33,587 bases of DNA from Candidatus Altimarinus sp. (GTDB taxonomy: Bacteria > Patescibacteriota > Gracilibacteria > BD1-5 > UBA6164). The stretch spans positions 1-33,587 of the forward strand of contig DYHI01000011.1 of NCBI GenBank assembly GCA_020724225.1, written 5' to 3'. Of the stretch, positions 1 to 8,947 are shown piece by piece. A model generated the notes under the pieces. It was not told where the DNA came from and ran no database searches. It saw only the letters and a list, made by a program, of their open reading frames with translations. Position numbers and translations under genes: made by a program. The number at the start of each line of letters is the position of its first letter. The stretch's first letter is position 1.

Positions 1-93
1 TCTTTACATTCGATCATAGCAACTCATGTAGTTTCTCTAAGTTCTTTAACTTGGGATGCAGTTATGGTCATTTTTTATGAAGTTAAAAAATAA
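1..93 (+). CDS. 3' end of an unrecognised membrane protein (5' truncated by window edge)
   Basis: The first frame is open from base 1 to a TAA stop and encodes about 30 residues ending in MVIFYEVKK. The stretch is hydrophobic with a charged tail, which suggests the last membrane helix of an integral membrane protein followed by a short cytoplasmic end. It contains no TGA codon. It ends five bases before the stop of the convergent DUF4870-like gene. The family cannot be named from so short a piece; a membrane-embedded transporter or glycerophosphodiesterase-type membrane domain is conceivable but unproven. Confidence 0.5.
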   Translation, partial: SLHSIIATHVVSLSSLTWDAVMVIFYEVKK

Positions 94-97
94 ATTA

Positions 98-399
98 TTA
101 ATTTTTTTTATTTATCTTATCATCCAATTTATCTATAAATTCTATTCTTATTTCAGCTCAATTATAAACTTTATATCAATAGTAAATACTAATTCATATA
201 TAAATAAGATTTAAAATGATTACAAATGGAGCTAAAATTATAGTAAACATCATCAATGTTGAAATAACAACATATAATCCAAAAAGATACATTCAGTAGT
301 TTTATTTTCCTCAATGAAAAATAATAACACAGCAACTAGGGGAATATAACACAAAGCATTTTTAAAATTATCCTTTGGAGATTTTTCTGATTGTTCCAT
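98..399 (-). pseudogene. DUF4870/Tic20-like small membrane protein, frameshifted
   Basis: The N-terminal part from ATG at 397-399 reads MEQSEKSPKDNFKNALCYIP and continues into FFIEENK, the typical start of DUF4870-like small membrane proteins. In that frame it runs to a stop at 238-240. The rest of the family pattern (YLFGLYVVIS, then a hydrophobic helix, then YNGAEIRIEFIDKLDDKINK) lies in another frame that opens at about 302 and ends at the stop 98-100. The switch falls in the A/T-rich stretch near 296-310. Either the gene is decayed, or one base is miscalled in the assembly, or the frame is shifted during translation. An upstream ATG at 448-450 is possible but the shorter start fits the family better. 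Function is unknown; the intact protein would have about three membrane segments. Confidence 0.6.
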
Positions 400-466
400 A
401 AGAAAAAATTTAAGTGATAAAAATGTATAAGATGCTAAATAAATTATCATCTTATACTCATATTAA

Positions 467-1312
467 TTACACATTTTCAGTTTTTTCTTCAACTTTTTTT
501 GCTTTTTTTTCAGTTTTTACATCTTCAGTAGTAGTTTCTACTTTTTTAAAAGATGCTTTTTTTTCTCCAGATATTTTTTTATCTTCAACTTTTTTAACTT
601 TTACTCATTCATTTGTTTTATTTTGAGTTACAGGAGTAGCTCAAACTACTATTGAAGATTTAAGAGTAGATGCTAAATATTGTAAAGATTTTACAGAGTT
701 TGTACTAGCAGGGATACAGTTAGCAACAACCAAATCATCACCATTTGTATTTAATATAGCTATACACTCTATATTTAATGAATTAGCTTCTTTTACAGCT
801 TGTTTTTCATACATTCCATCAACAACAAATATCAAATCTGGAAGTTTTTTCATTTCTTTTAATCATCCATAAGCTTTACCTAATTTTTCAAGTTCAAGTA
901 ATCTAGAAGCTTTTTCTTTCTTTGTAAGAAGTTCTAATTCTCCTAATTCTTGATCTTTTAATAATTTCAAGTAAGTATTTATTCTTCTTCTAATTGTTTT
1001 AAAGTTTGTCAATAATCATGGTACCCATTTTTCAGAAACATAATAATTTCCTGTTTCTTCAGCCAACTTTTGAAAAGCATCTTTTCATTGTAATTTTGTA
1101 GCAACAAAAAGTACTTTTTTACCACTTTTAGTAACTTCATTTAATCTAGCTTTCACTTCTTCTATTTTTTCAACAGTTTTAACAAGATTAAATACATGTA
1201 TTCAGTTAGTAGCTCCGTAAATATATGGTTTCATTTTTGGATTCCAGAAATTTACTTTATTTCATATATGTAACAGATTATCAAACATTGTCTTTAATAC
1301 AGTTTTTTCCAT
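467..1312 (-). CDS. rpsB: 30S ribosomal protein S2
   Basis: Protein of 281 residues. S2 binds the 30S subunit head-body junction and is needed to recruit S1. The N-terminal part has the family signature NPKMKPYIYGATNGIHVF followed by the central helical hairpin, and later PDLIFVVDG and the ending of the conserved core with PASTNSVK. The last 50 or so residues are a Lys/Glu-rich tail (KKVEDKK, TTEDVKTEKKAKKVEEKTE) beyond the usual S2 core, a low-complexity extension. Several core glycines (GNKVN, NGIHV) are TGA codons. It lies 92 bp downstream of rpsA on the same strand, so S1 and S2 may be co-transcribed, which is functionally sensible because S1 docks on S2. The start ATG is the only one that keeps the N-terminal family pattern. 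Confidence 0.96.
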
Positions 1313-1404
1313 TTTTTATTAATTATATTATAAATCAAGGTTTTACCCTTTAAAAAATAAGTCTGTTCTCAAATATTAAACTTGAGATTCACAAAAATAT
1401 TTAA

Positions 1405-2607
1405 TTAAGCAGCAGCTTCTTCAGTTTTAACTTCTTCAGCTTTTACTTCTTCTTTTTTTGTAGTTTTTTTAGTTTTTGGTTCTTCTTTAGCTTCTGAACC
1501 TTCTGTTTTAGGAGCTTCAGTTAAAGCTTTTATAGATAAACCAATTCTTTTTTCATTTGGTTCGAAATTAATGATTTTTACACTAGTTTCTTGTCCAACT
1601 TTTACATGTTCTCTTATATCCTTAACAACACCATGTGATATTTCAGATAAATGTATAAGCCCTTGAATTCATCCATCAAGTTCGATAAATGCTCAGAATT
1701 GTGAAATTCTAGAAATAGGTGCTTTAATAACATCACCAAGTTTGTATTTAGCAGCAAGAACGTCCCAAGGATTTTCTCTAAGTCTTTTAATAGATAATGA
1801 AATTTTTTCACTATCAAGACCAATAACTTTAACTTTAACTTTTTGCCCAACTTTTGCAAATTTAGCTAAGTTTGTAACATGTCCCCAATCAACTTCAGAA
1901 ACGTGAACTAAACCTTCTAATCCGTCAAAAGTAACGAACAATCAGTAAGATAATATTCAACTTACAACTCATTCTACGATATCACCTTCTTTTAATCAAG
2001 CTAATGCTTTTCCTCTCTTTTCTTCTATTGCAGCTTTTTCAGAGAATATAATTTTTTTACCTCCTTCATCTACATTTATTACTTTTACTTTAAAATCAAG
2101 TCATACTAATCCATTTAAATGAGCTAGAATTTTTTCTTGATCTGCTCATTCAACTCTTGGGTAATGAATTGGAGTTAATTGTGATACAGGTATAAATCAT
2201 TTTAAACCATCAATATCAACAAGTAAACCTCATTTATTAGCCTCAGTAGGTTTAACAGTGATAATTTCACCAGATCCAAAGTATTTTCATAAATTTGAAA
2301 GACTTTTGATTTGATTTGCTCTTTTCAAAGACAAAATCAACAATCCTCTTTCAACTGAATCTCATAGAACCATAACTTCTATAGCATCACCTTCATTTAA
2401 TGAATTTAAATCTACAGTATTTCAAAGTTCTTTATTTATAACTAATCAAGTAAATTGATTATTTACATTAACTAATATGTTTTTCTTTTCTACCTTCAAA
2501 ACTGAACCAGTAATAACATCTCCTTCTTGTGGGTATTTAATCTCAGGAGATTCTTTAAATAACTCTTCAAATAGAGATAAGTCTGCATTTTTTGCTTTTG
2601 GTGCCAT
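1405..2607 (-). CDS. rpsA: 30S ribosomal protein S1 (multi-S1-domain RNA-binding protein)
   Basis: Protein of 400 residues built of about four consecutive S1 OB-fold repeats, shorter than the six-domain proteobacterial S1. The first begins near residue 24 (GDVITGSVLKVEKKNILVNV). A later repeat holds GLEGLVHVSEVDW, a very typical S1-motif strand. The final part is an Ala/Glu/Lys-rich tail ending EEAAA. S1 binds mRNA leaders and helps start translation; this would matter here since purine-rich Shine-Dalgarno sites were not apparent upstream of genes. The start MAPKAKNADLSLFEELFKE resembles other CPR S1 proteins. It is followed by rpsB, and its upstream region carries a heptamer repeat and a tRNA-His remnant. 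Confidence 0.93.
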
Positions 2608-2792
2608 TATGCATATAAAATTAAGAAATAAAATAGTGAAATTCTTACAAATTTGACATTTTACAAGGCTTTTGTAATCAAATCGAGAATTTCTTTTTTA
2701 AAAGTTACGAAGTAAAATTTTTATTGAAAAATTTCACTATGATAATTTTAAAATATCACACTTTGGAATCCCATTATGTGAGATTCTTCCTT

Positions 2793-2827
2793 AATTATTC
2801 ACTATTCATTATTCACTTTTCACTATT
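2793..2827. repeat. Degenerate heptamer tandem repeat (CACTATT type)
   Basis: Five consecutive 7-base units ending in TT: AATTATT, CACTATT, CATTATT, CACTTTT, CACTATT. One of four loci in this window where a 7-base period is seen, each with a different unit. It lies between rpsA and the tRNA-His remnant. Confidence 0.65.
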
Positions 2828-2828
2828 T

Positions 2829-2943
2829 TTATGGGGTGCTCGAAGGGGTTCGTCGCCTTTCAGGTCGGACCTCCGAGCCGAAAGACCAGAGCAATGGTCT
2901 TTCTAAAATTTTAAAAAAATTTTACTCTCCTTTCGAACCCCAA
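2829..2943 (-). other. Duplicated tRNA-His 3' end inside a GC-rich, possibly structured segment
   Basis: Bases 2829-2852 repeat, on the same strand, the last 20 or so bases of tRNA-His including the encoded CCA and the flanking TATGGGG context (second copy at 2998-3020). Read on the minus strand the segment starts with GGGGTTCG at about 2936-2943 and ends with CGAACCCC, which can pair, and it holds an internal hairpin in which AAAGACCA pairs with TGGTCTTT (2881-2903). The GC content is clearly above the surroundings. No complete cloverleaf can be drawn, so this is either a tRNA remnant, an attachment-site-like duplication, or an unrecognised small RNA. The stretch 2608-2999 holds no supported gene. 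Confidence 0.5.
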
Positions 2944-2999
2944 TTTATTTTTTTGTTCTATAAGCTAATCTTTATATTTCATATTTTTTGTTTATTTTA

Positions 3000-3077
3000 T
3001 GGGGTGCTCGAAGGGGTTCGAACCCTCGACCTCCAGAGTCACAATCTGGCATTCTAACCAACTGAACTACGAGCACC
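3000..3077 (-). tRNA. tRNA-His (GTG anticodon)
   Basis: The minus strand gives a full cloverleaf. The acceptor stem pairs GTGCTCG with CGAGCAC; the D arm is GTTCAGTTGGTTAGAAT; the anticodon arm is CCAGA TTGTGAC TCTGG with GTG at 3040-3042; the T arm is GAGGG TTCGAAC CCCTT. An extra 5' G opposite C73 fits the G-1 identity element of tRNA-His. The 3' CCA is encoded. It is the only tRNA found in the window. Confidence 0.96.
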
Positions 3078-3256
3078 ATATATTTTTCCAATACAACAAA
3101 ATTTGCCTTAGAAATCTAAAGCTATAGAAGTATATAAAAAAGATAGTAATTTGCAAATCTTTTTTATAAAAAATACTACTTTTTTATATAATTACATTGA
3201 CTTTATTTATATAATCATTATATATAATAGATAAACAATAAAATTAAGTAAAAAAA

Positions 3257-3883
3257 ATGGTAAAAATACTTAGATTGTGAAATGATTGAAAATTTCATGA
3301 TGTATCACAGAAACAAGTACAAGATTTAACTATTAGTAAGACATTAAAAAAAATTAATGATCCTTTTTTATGTCAAATTTGAGATTTTGTTTGAAGCTTA
3401 ATAAATCTCCCTGCTAGTTATTGAATAAAATGATCTGTTTTAGTTAAATCAAGTACTTTTTGAATTACTATTGTACAAAGAGCTTCTGTAAAAGATTTTG
3501 CAAAAAAAATAAAAACTCCTTTAGAGTATCACGATTATGAATGGATTTTTAAAAAAACTAATACTCTATCATGAGTTGAAATAAGTTTTGAAGCAAAATT
3601 TTTAGAATTTTGTGTAAAAAAATGATTTCCGATCACAAAAGAAATAATTGAAGCACTTAGAAAATGACAAATATGAAAATTAAGAGAATTAATACCATAT
3701 GATTTCAGTCATCTATTCTCCAGACAAAATTTATCTGATGAATTACAAAATGTAAGTAATTTAACAGAAAAGACACTACAAATAGAAAATTCTAATCAAT
3801 GAAAAAACAGATTTCAAGATAAAAAAATTTGATGACAACCAAGTTTTTTAAATGAAGAATGGTTTGAGAAAAATAACGATTAA
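3257..3883 (+). CDS. Hypothetical protein, 208 aa
   Basis: An open frame under code 25 with many TGA glycines. It begins MVKILRLGNDGKFHDVSQKQ and ends KIGGQPSFLNEEWFEKNND. There is no signal peptide or membrane helix, so it is probably cytoplasmic. The N-terminal half (PASYGIKGSVLVKSS) looks like a beta-rich domain, the middle is helical and charged, and the C-terminal third is polar and likely unstructured. No family was recognised. Upstream lies an A/T-rich promoter region with TTGACT at 3197-3202 and TATAAT-like sequence near 3223. Its stop overlaps the stop of the convergent phosphatase gene by four bases. Confidence 0.8.
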
Positions 3884-4389
3884 TCAATCAAATATTTTGG
3901 ACTTATAAAAAAACTTAAATTTCAATTAGAATTTCATATTTTTCCCCAATTTTCTATGTCAAAATCTATTATAGAAATTCACAAAGTTTCCACTCATAGA
4001 TTTTGATTTCAAGTTAAAAATCTAGATAATTTTGTTATAAAAGGATTATGTCAAACTAAAACAATAGTTTCATTTTTATCATCAACTTTTGAAATTAAAT
4101 CAATATAATAATCCAAAGTTTCAGACATATGATAATCATAAATTCATCTGTCATATATAACTTTTTCATTTATTACATCAAGCTCTTCCCAAAGTCACTC
4201 TAGTGTTTCTCTTGCTCTTACTGCACTACTACAAAGAATTAAATCAGTTTTTAATTCTAGTTTTTTTAGAATTTTTGAAACAAATTTTATTTCTTCAATT
4301 CATCTTTTTGATAATCATCTATCAAAATCAGTATCATAATAATTATCTTTATCAGATTTTGCATGGCGAACTAAGATTATTCTTTTCAT
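3880..4389 (-). CDS. SixA-like histidine phosphatase family protein
   Basis: Protein of 169 residues of the branch-3 histidine phosphatase superfamily, most like SixA phosphohistidine phosphatases. The N-terminus MKRIILVRHAKSDKD carries the catalytic RHAKS (RHG-type) motif; LCSSAVRARETLE is the second conserved block that binds phosphate; IVLVGHNPFITKLSR carries the second catalytic His. Length fits SixA (about 160). In other bacteria SixA removes phosphate from histidine on phosphotransfer proteins, but the substrate here is unknown. Gene ends overlap with the convergent 208-aa gene, and hflX ends only nine bases upstream of its start, so it is probably transcribed together with hflX. Confidence 0.88.
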
Positions 4390-4398
4390 AAAATATTA

Positions 4399-5688
4399 TT
4401 ATACATTAATCAAACTTTTAACTATTTCATTTTTCAAATCTTCAAGTCAAAGCTTTTTAAAACTTGAAATAAAAATAGGTTTATATGTTTTAAATCTTTT
4501 TTTGATATCTTTCAATTTTTTTTCATCAAGTAAATCAATTTTATTAAAAACATAAAGTCTTTTTTGATTTGCTCAAATAGATTCTAATATATCATCAACT
4601 ACCTTTATTTTTTCATCTATCTTTGGATCACTTGTATCAATTACATGCAAAAGTAAATCTGACTCTATACTGTCTTCCAAGGTTGATGTAAAGGCCTTTA
4701 TAAGCGATGGTGGCAAATCTCTTATAAATCAAATAGTGTCATTTAGAAGTATTTCTATTCATTTTTGATATTCACTATTATATTGTCATTCTAAATTTAC
4801 ATCTATATTGTCATCCTCGTGCTTGACACGGGGATCTATTAAATTGTCTTTTCAATTTTTATAGATTCCTGCCTTCGCAGGAATGACAGCAGGAGATTCT
4901 ATCCATAATTTCCCTACTGAAGTTCAAAGTGTAGCAAAAAGCTTATCTTCTGAAAGCACTCATTTATGTGTCAAAGTATTCAAAAGACTTGATTTTCAAG
5001 CATTTGTATACCCTACTATTCATACTGTTGAAAATCATTTTTTCTTTCTTCATTGTCTATGCACTTCCCTTACATGTTCATATTTTTCTAATTCTTTTTT
5101 TATATTTAGTTCCATGTCTCTTAAGTGCCTTTTCATTATCTCCGTATTTGTTTCTCACTTTCATCTTGCTAGTTTTGATCCACCTCATTGCCTTGAAAGT
5201 TCCATACCCATACCAAATATACGAGGTCACATATGCTTTATTGAAGCTAATTCTATTTGTAATCTACTTTCAGTTGTTTTTGCATTTTTTTCAAATATTT
5301 TTAATATGAGATCCACTCTATCCCAAGCTTTTGCTCAAATTGCTCTTAGTTTTTCATTTATATTATAAATCTGATGAGGTTTCAAAATATCTCAAAATAT
5401 AAGAAGTAAAGCTCATGATTCTTTCATTTCTTCAATTATTTCATCTAATTTTCAAGATCATATATAGGTATTATAATCCGGAGTTCATCTTTTTTGAATA
5501 TGTTTAACTACGACTAATCATCAGTAAGTTGAAACTAGATTTTCAAGTTCTACTAGCCTATCTTCCATATTTTCTCTTGCACAGCAAGTCGGTATTATAT
5601 CAGCTATAAAGACTTTTAATTCTTTATTGTCATATTCTAGATTTTGCTGTATTTGTTCTAATTCCCTTTGTGATTTTATTTTTGTCAT
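4399..5688 (-). CDS. hflX: Ribosome-associated GTPase HflX with in-frame palindromic insert
   Basis: Protein of 429 residues. HflX is a GTPase that binds and splits stalled 70S ribosomes. The N-terminal subdomain contains the glycine-rich linker (FGMGMELSRQGGGSKLAR-like), followed by a long helix and the GTPase domain with G1 GYTNAGKSSL near residue 225, switch I FATLGTSVGKLW, G3 DTIGFIRDLP, and G4 NKID. Between switch I and G3, where family members have only a short strand, there are about 35 extra residues including VIPAKAGI and DPRVKHEDD, encoded by a GC-richer palindromic element at 4809-4888. The frame is preserved, so the protein may still work with a surface loop there. It is upstream of the sixA-like gene. 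Confidence 0.93.
4809..4888 (-). repeat. 80-bp palindromic (REP/RPE-like) element inside hflX
   Basis: The outer ends are near-inverted copies (TGTCATCCTC at left, AGGAATGACA at right). The left arm holds a hairpin CCTCGTG-CTTGA-CACGGGG and the right arm a perfect one, ATTCCTGC-CTTC-GCAGGAAT. Read on the minus strand it encodes VIPAKAGI...DPRVKHEDD, the translation typical of a widely scattered palindromic element seen inside genes of rickettsiae and other bacteria (recalled, not searched). It is more GC-rich than the gene around it. Confidence 0.85.
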
Positions 5689-5816
5689 AAAATTATATTT
5701 AATATATATTCTATTATTATAATAAAAACTAAATTTATCAAAATTTAATTACTCTATTTTATTGACTTTTATATTTATTTATGTTTAAATATACAAAATA
5801 CTTCTAATTTTTTTAA

Positions 5817-6446
5817 ATGGATTTTTTTATATTTTCTCAAATACCCGAAGACAAGATAAAACATTTCCTTGTAAGTTTATGTTTATTTTTTGTGTTTTAC
5901 TTTTTTAGAAAGTATTATTTGAAAGAAAAATGATTTTTTAAGCCATTTGCATTTGCTCTAAGAGATACTTTGATAATCTGAATATTTAAAGAAATAATTG
6001 ATTTATTTTGATTTTGAAATCCTCAAATTTCAGATTTATTTGCAAATTGATTATGAATATTAATCCCAATTTACATATATTATATCTACAAAGAATCAAA
6101 AGACCTTAAACTATCAAAGTATTTCAGACAAGAAGCATTACTTATAAAAAAACTTGAAAATAAAACTTTTCTTTTATATAAAAGATTTAAGCTATTTTTA
6201 GAAATAAAAGTAAAAACATATATTTTCAAAAGAAAAATACTTTACTATATCCCATCTAGAACAAGGAGTTTTTTATTTAAAAAATCTTTTAATGATTTTA
6301 TTGAAATAATTAAATATTTTATACATTTTAGTATAATCTGGTTTATAAATCTTGTAGTTATGATTGTAAAAATACCACTTTGGGCCGTAAAAGATTCTAT
6401 TACGACATTTATTAAATTTTTTAAGTTTGCTTTTTTAAAAGTATAG
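5817..6446 (+). CDS. VanZ-like / YfiM-like membrane protein
   Basis: Protein of 209 residues. The start PEDKIKHFLVSLCLFFVFYF resembles the K-D-K-x-x-H-F-x-x-G/S-F start of VanZ-like and DUF2279-type proteins, followed by a second helix (LRDTLIIGIFKEIIDLFG) and then SDLFANGLGILI, which matches the D-L-x-A-N-x-x-G signature of this group. A basic, probably cytoplasmic stretch and a last hydrophobic segment (FSIIWFINLVVMIV) follow. About four membrane helices are expected. In other bacteria VanZ affects glycopeptide resistance by an unclear mechanism; the role here is not known. It stands alone on the plus strand, convergent with the MGMT-like gene 30 bp away. Confidence 0.65.
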
Positions 6447-6475
6447 AGGTAAATAAATAGTAGTAATTCTAAGAT

Positions 6476-6781
6476 TTATTCCGTAAATCTATAAAAATAC
6501 TTTTTATCAACTTTTCCATTTATAATCTCTATTCAATCTTTTTCAAGTAATTCTTGTTTTTCCTTTACTCATCTATTAGTATTGTATCAACTTATTTTTC
6601 AATCATTTGCTACAACTTTATAGCAAGGATAAATTTGGGGTTCTTTGTTTTGTTTCATAATCCATGCAACAGTTCTAGGATGAACTCAAAACTTGTCTCA
6701 AATAAGTTTATATGTTGAAACTTTTTGTTTTGGAATTGTTTGAAGAAATGAGAGGATTTGGAGTATAAGATCTGTTTGCAT
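6476..6781 (-). CDS. MGMT/alkyltransferase-like (ATL) DNA-binding protein
   Basis: Protein of 101 residues matching the C-terminal DNA-binding domain of O6-alkylguanine DNA alkyltransferases. It has the helix-turn-helix entry VSTYKLIGDKFGVHPRTVAW, the arginine-finger-like helix (PRTVAWIMKQN) and then PCYKVVANDGKISGY, corresponding to the active-site motif PCHRV-V. The Cys is kept, while the following His is Tyr and the Arg is Lys. Length is that of ATL proteins, which lack the N-terminal half of MGMT. ATL proteins flag alkylated bases for excision repair; a real methyl transfer needs the PCHR network, so activity is doubtful. The start is 14 bases downstream of the ATPase gene's stop. Confidence 0.8.
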
Positions 6782-6795
6782 AGATTTTATTTAGA

Positions 6796-7989
6796 TTATA
6801 GCATCCCAAAAAGCCAAAGAGGGATTTTATTTTTTTCTCAGATTATTATATCATCTTGAACTAGAAAAGATTCTGTTTTTTTATCTTTTAATTGCTTAAA
6901 AGTCTTATTTTCTCATCAGATTTCAAAGCAAAAATCTCAGATTTTAAAATCTCATATTTTTGAAAACACAAGTTTATTATTAGAATTTTGTATACAATTT
7001 ATAAAAAAAGTTTCTCTAATAGTTGATAAATTTATTTCTTTTAACAAATTTGTATTTACTGCATAAAGTATATTTGTATTATCCAGATAAATCTTTGAAG
7101 TATTTTTCATTATATTATAGCCATCTACATCTTTTAATAAAAATCTGACAAGTCATCATTTTTCTAGTATTTCAAGATATGTATTTACTGTTTTATTGTC
7201 TATCTCTAGAGTTTTTGAGATTTTATTTGAGTTTAACTCTCAAGGCGGAATTATACTTAGATAATTTATAATTTTTTTAAAATATATTAAATTTTCTGTT
7301 TTTACATTGTAATAATTAGCTATATCATCATAAATTGTTTTGTTTATAGTTTCAAGTATTTTTGAATAATCTTTTTGTTTTTCATTTACAAAATATGGAT
7401 AATATCCAGATTTTAAATATTCTTTATAATACATCAAAAAAGGAATATTTGGCAAATTATTAGCTATACTTATATGATTTCTCAATAAATCTTCTATAGT
7501 GATTTTTTCTATTTTGTGATTGTAAACAAAATTTATATATTCCCTTAAAGTAAATCAATTTAAATAATATAGTTTTGCTCTTCTAGATAAATCATAATTT
7601 CATAAAACTAAATCTATACTAGAACTTCATGAAAAAATAATTTGTAATGTAGGAAAACTATCATAGATATTTTTTAGCTCTTGTTGCCAATTTCTGTATT
7701 TATGTATTTCATCTATAATAAGTAATTTTCAATCATATTCTCTTACAAATCTCAAAGCAAAGTCAAACAATTTATTTTCCAGAAAATAAATATTATCAGC
7801 CGAAATATATAAACTAACTCATAAATCTTTTGTTTTTAAGTATTGAAGCAAAAGAGTTGATTTTCATACTCATCTAGGTCAGATTACACCAATCAATCTC
7901 TCTGAAAAATTGATTTCATTATAAAGTTCTCTTTTCTCACTATAATTTGATGCAATTAGATTTTTTTGTATTTCAAAAAATGTATTCAT
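6796..7989 (-). CDS. AAA family ATPase with C-terminal DUF4143
   Basis: Protein of 397 residues of the AAA_14/DUF4143 group. Walker A is GPRGVGKSTLL near residues 44-54, Walker B is KLLIIDEIHKY near 103-113, and a sensor-like strand IIFSGSSSIDL follows. After a helical middle (LRRAKLYYLNGFTLREY) there is a winged-helix-like part (SNKISKTLEIDNKTVNTYLE) and a C-terminal nuclease-fold-like part with GDFCFEIGGENKTFKQLK, the usual end of this family. These ATPases are common in CPR and archaea, often as single genes in variable regions; their true role is unsettled, with suggestions of mobile-element or defence links. The start is the first ATG after a 150-bp spacer. Confidence 0.88.
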
Positions 7990-8143
7990 AATTATATAAT
8001 TGGAATATATTCTAAATAATTATATTCTTTTTTGGAATAGAGTCAAATTCTGTTATATTTTTATGGATTGTTTTTGGGGGGAGAAGATGAGACTTTGGGA
8101 GTTGGTTTATAAGTCATAAATGATTTTAGATTATATTTATATT

Positions 8144-8713
8144 TTAATTATTTTTTATTTTACAAATTCAATCCATAACTTTAATAAAATTTTCTTTAAA
8201 ATTATCATTATTTTCAAGTTCTTCTAAATATATATAAAACTCTTTTTTTACTCTATAATATAAATTTGTTCTATTAATTATTCAATCTTGAATAATAAAA
8301 TTCCCTACACTCCATATTTTATGTCCTTCAACTTCTCATTTATGCAAAATTCAACATCTAACATTAGTATAAAATTCATTAGAGATTTTTTCATTAAATC
8401 ATAAAGTTTTCATAAAATTTTCGATTAATTCTCAAGACTTTCATTTATGATTATAAATTCAATTTTTAAATCATTGTATAGTCTCAATTAACAAACAAGT
8501 AACTGCCAAAATACTAAATCCAAACTTTCTATTGTTAGAATCAATATTATTTTCTATGCAAATCAATGTATCAATAGAAGAAAAAAACCTTTCTTCAATT
8601 CTTTCTTTTAGCATTATTATAGCTTTTTTCCATAAATTAATATCTGATCTTAATTCCAAAGATAATTCATTATAATCTGTATTTTTATAATTTTTTGATA
8701 TTTCGTAAGACAT
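8144..8713 (-). CDS. Hypothetical protein, possible HEPN-type RNase
   Basis: Protein of 189 residues, all alpha-looking and without membrane segments. The N-terminal half has LSLELRSDINLWKKAIIMLKERIEERFF; the middle has FGFSILAVTCLLIETIQGF. Near residue 120 is VRCGILHKGEVEGH. R-x4-H (RCGILH) fits the catalytic R-x4-6-H motif of HEPN domains, which in many toxin and defence systems cut RNA. The match rests on this motif and helical content only. It lies between the DUF4143 ATPase (150 bp away, same strand) and decayed genes, a setting often seen for defence-type genes. Confidence 0.6.
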
Positions 8714-8721
8714 ATTATTAA

Positions 8722-8924
8722 TTAAAAATTAATTCATATTTCTTGTTTAAACAAATTCCACATAATTTTATCATTATTAAATTTTTTTCTTTCTGCTTTA
8801 TAATTGAAATATAACTCATCAAATATAATAGATAATGAGAATAAAACCCAAAAGTATATTAATACAAATATAGTTCGGTTGCATTTATTAAAATTAAAAG
8901 TATATCATAATAATTTTTATTCAT
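8722..8924 (-). pseudogene. Fragment of small membrane protein, frame changed
   Basis: From ATG at 8922-8924 the frame MNKNYYDILLILINATEL stops early. A second frame from about 8880 encodes NRTIFVLIYFWVLFSLSIIF, then a charged, helical end (KAERKKFNNDKIMWNLFKQE) with a TGA glycine just before the stop at 8722-8724. Together they look like one small membrane protein interrupted by a frame change. No family is recognised. It may instead be a short intact gene using a non-ATG start. Confidence 0.35.
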
Positions 8925-8947
8925 AAATAACTGATTTAATTATATTT

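Noticed and set aside
2836-3057. A plus-strand open frame of 73 residues
   Set aside because: It runs through the tRNA-His gene and the duplicated tRNA end; not credible as a protein.
4883-5368. A 161-residue plus-strand open frame
   Set aside because: It lies opposite hflX and is the complement of well-conserved GTPase sequence; low-complexity composition, no family.
8063-8119. A short plus-strand frame starting MDCFWGEKMRLWELVYKS
   Set aside because: Only 18 codons, no coding character, in the spacer between two minus-strand genes.
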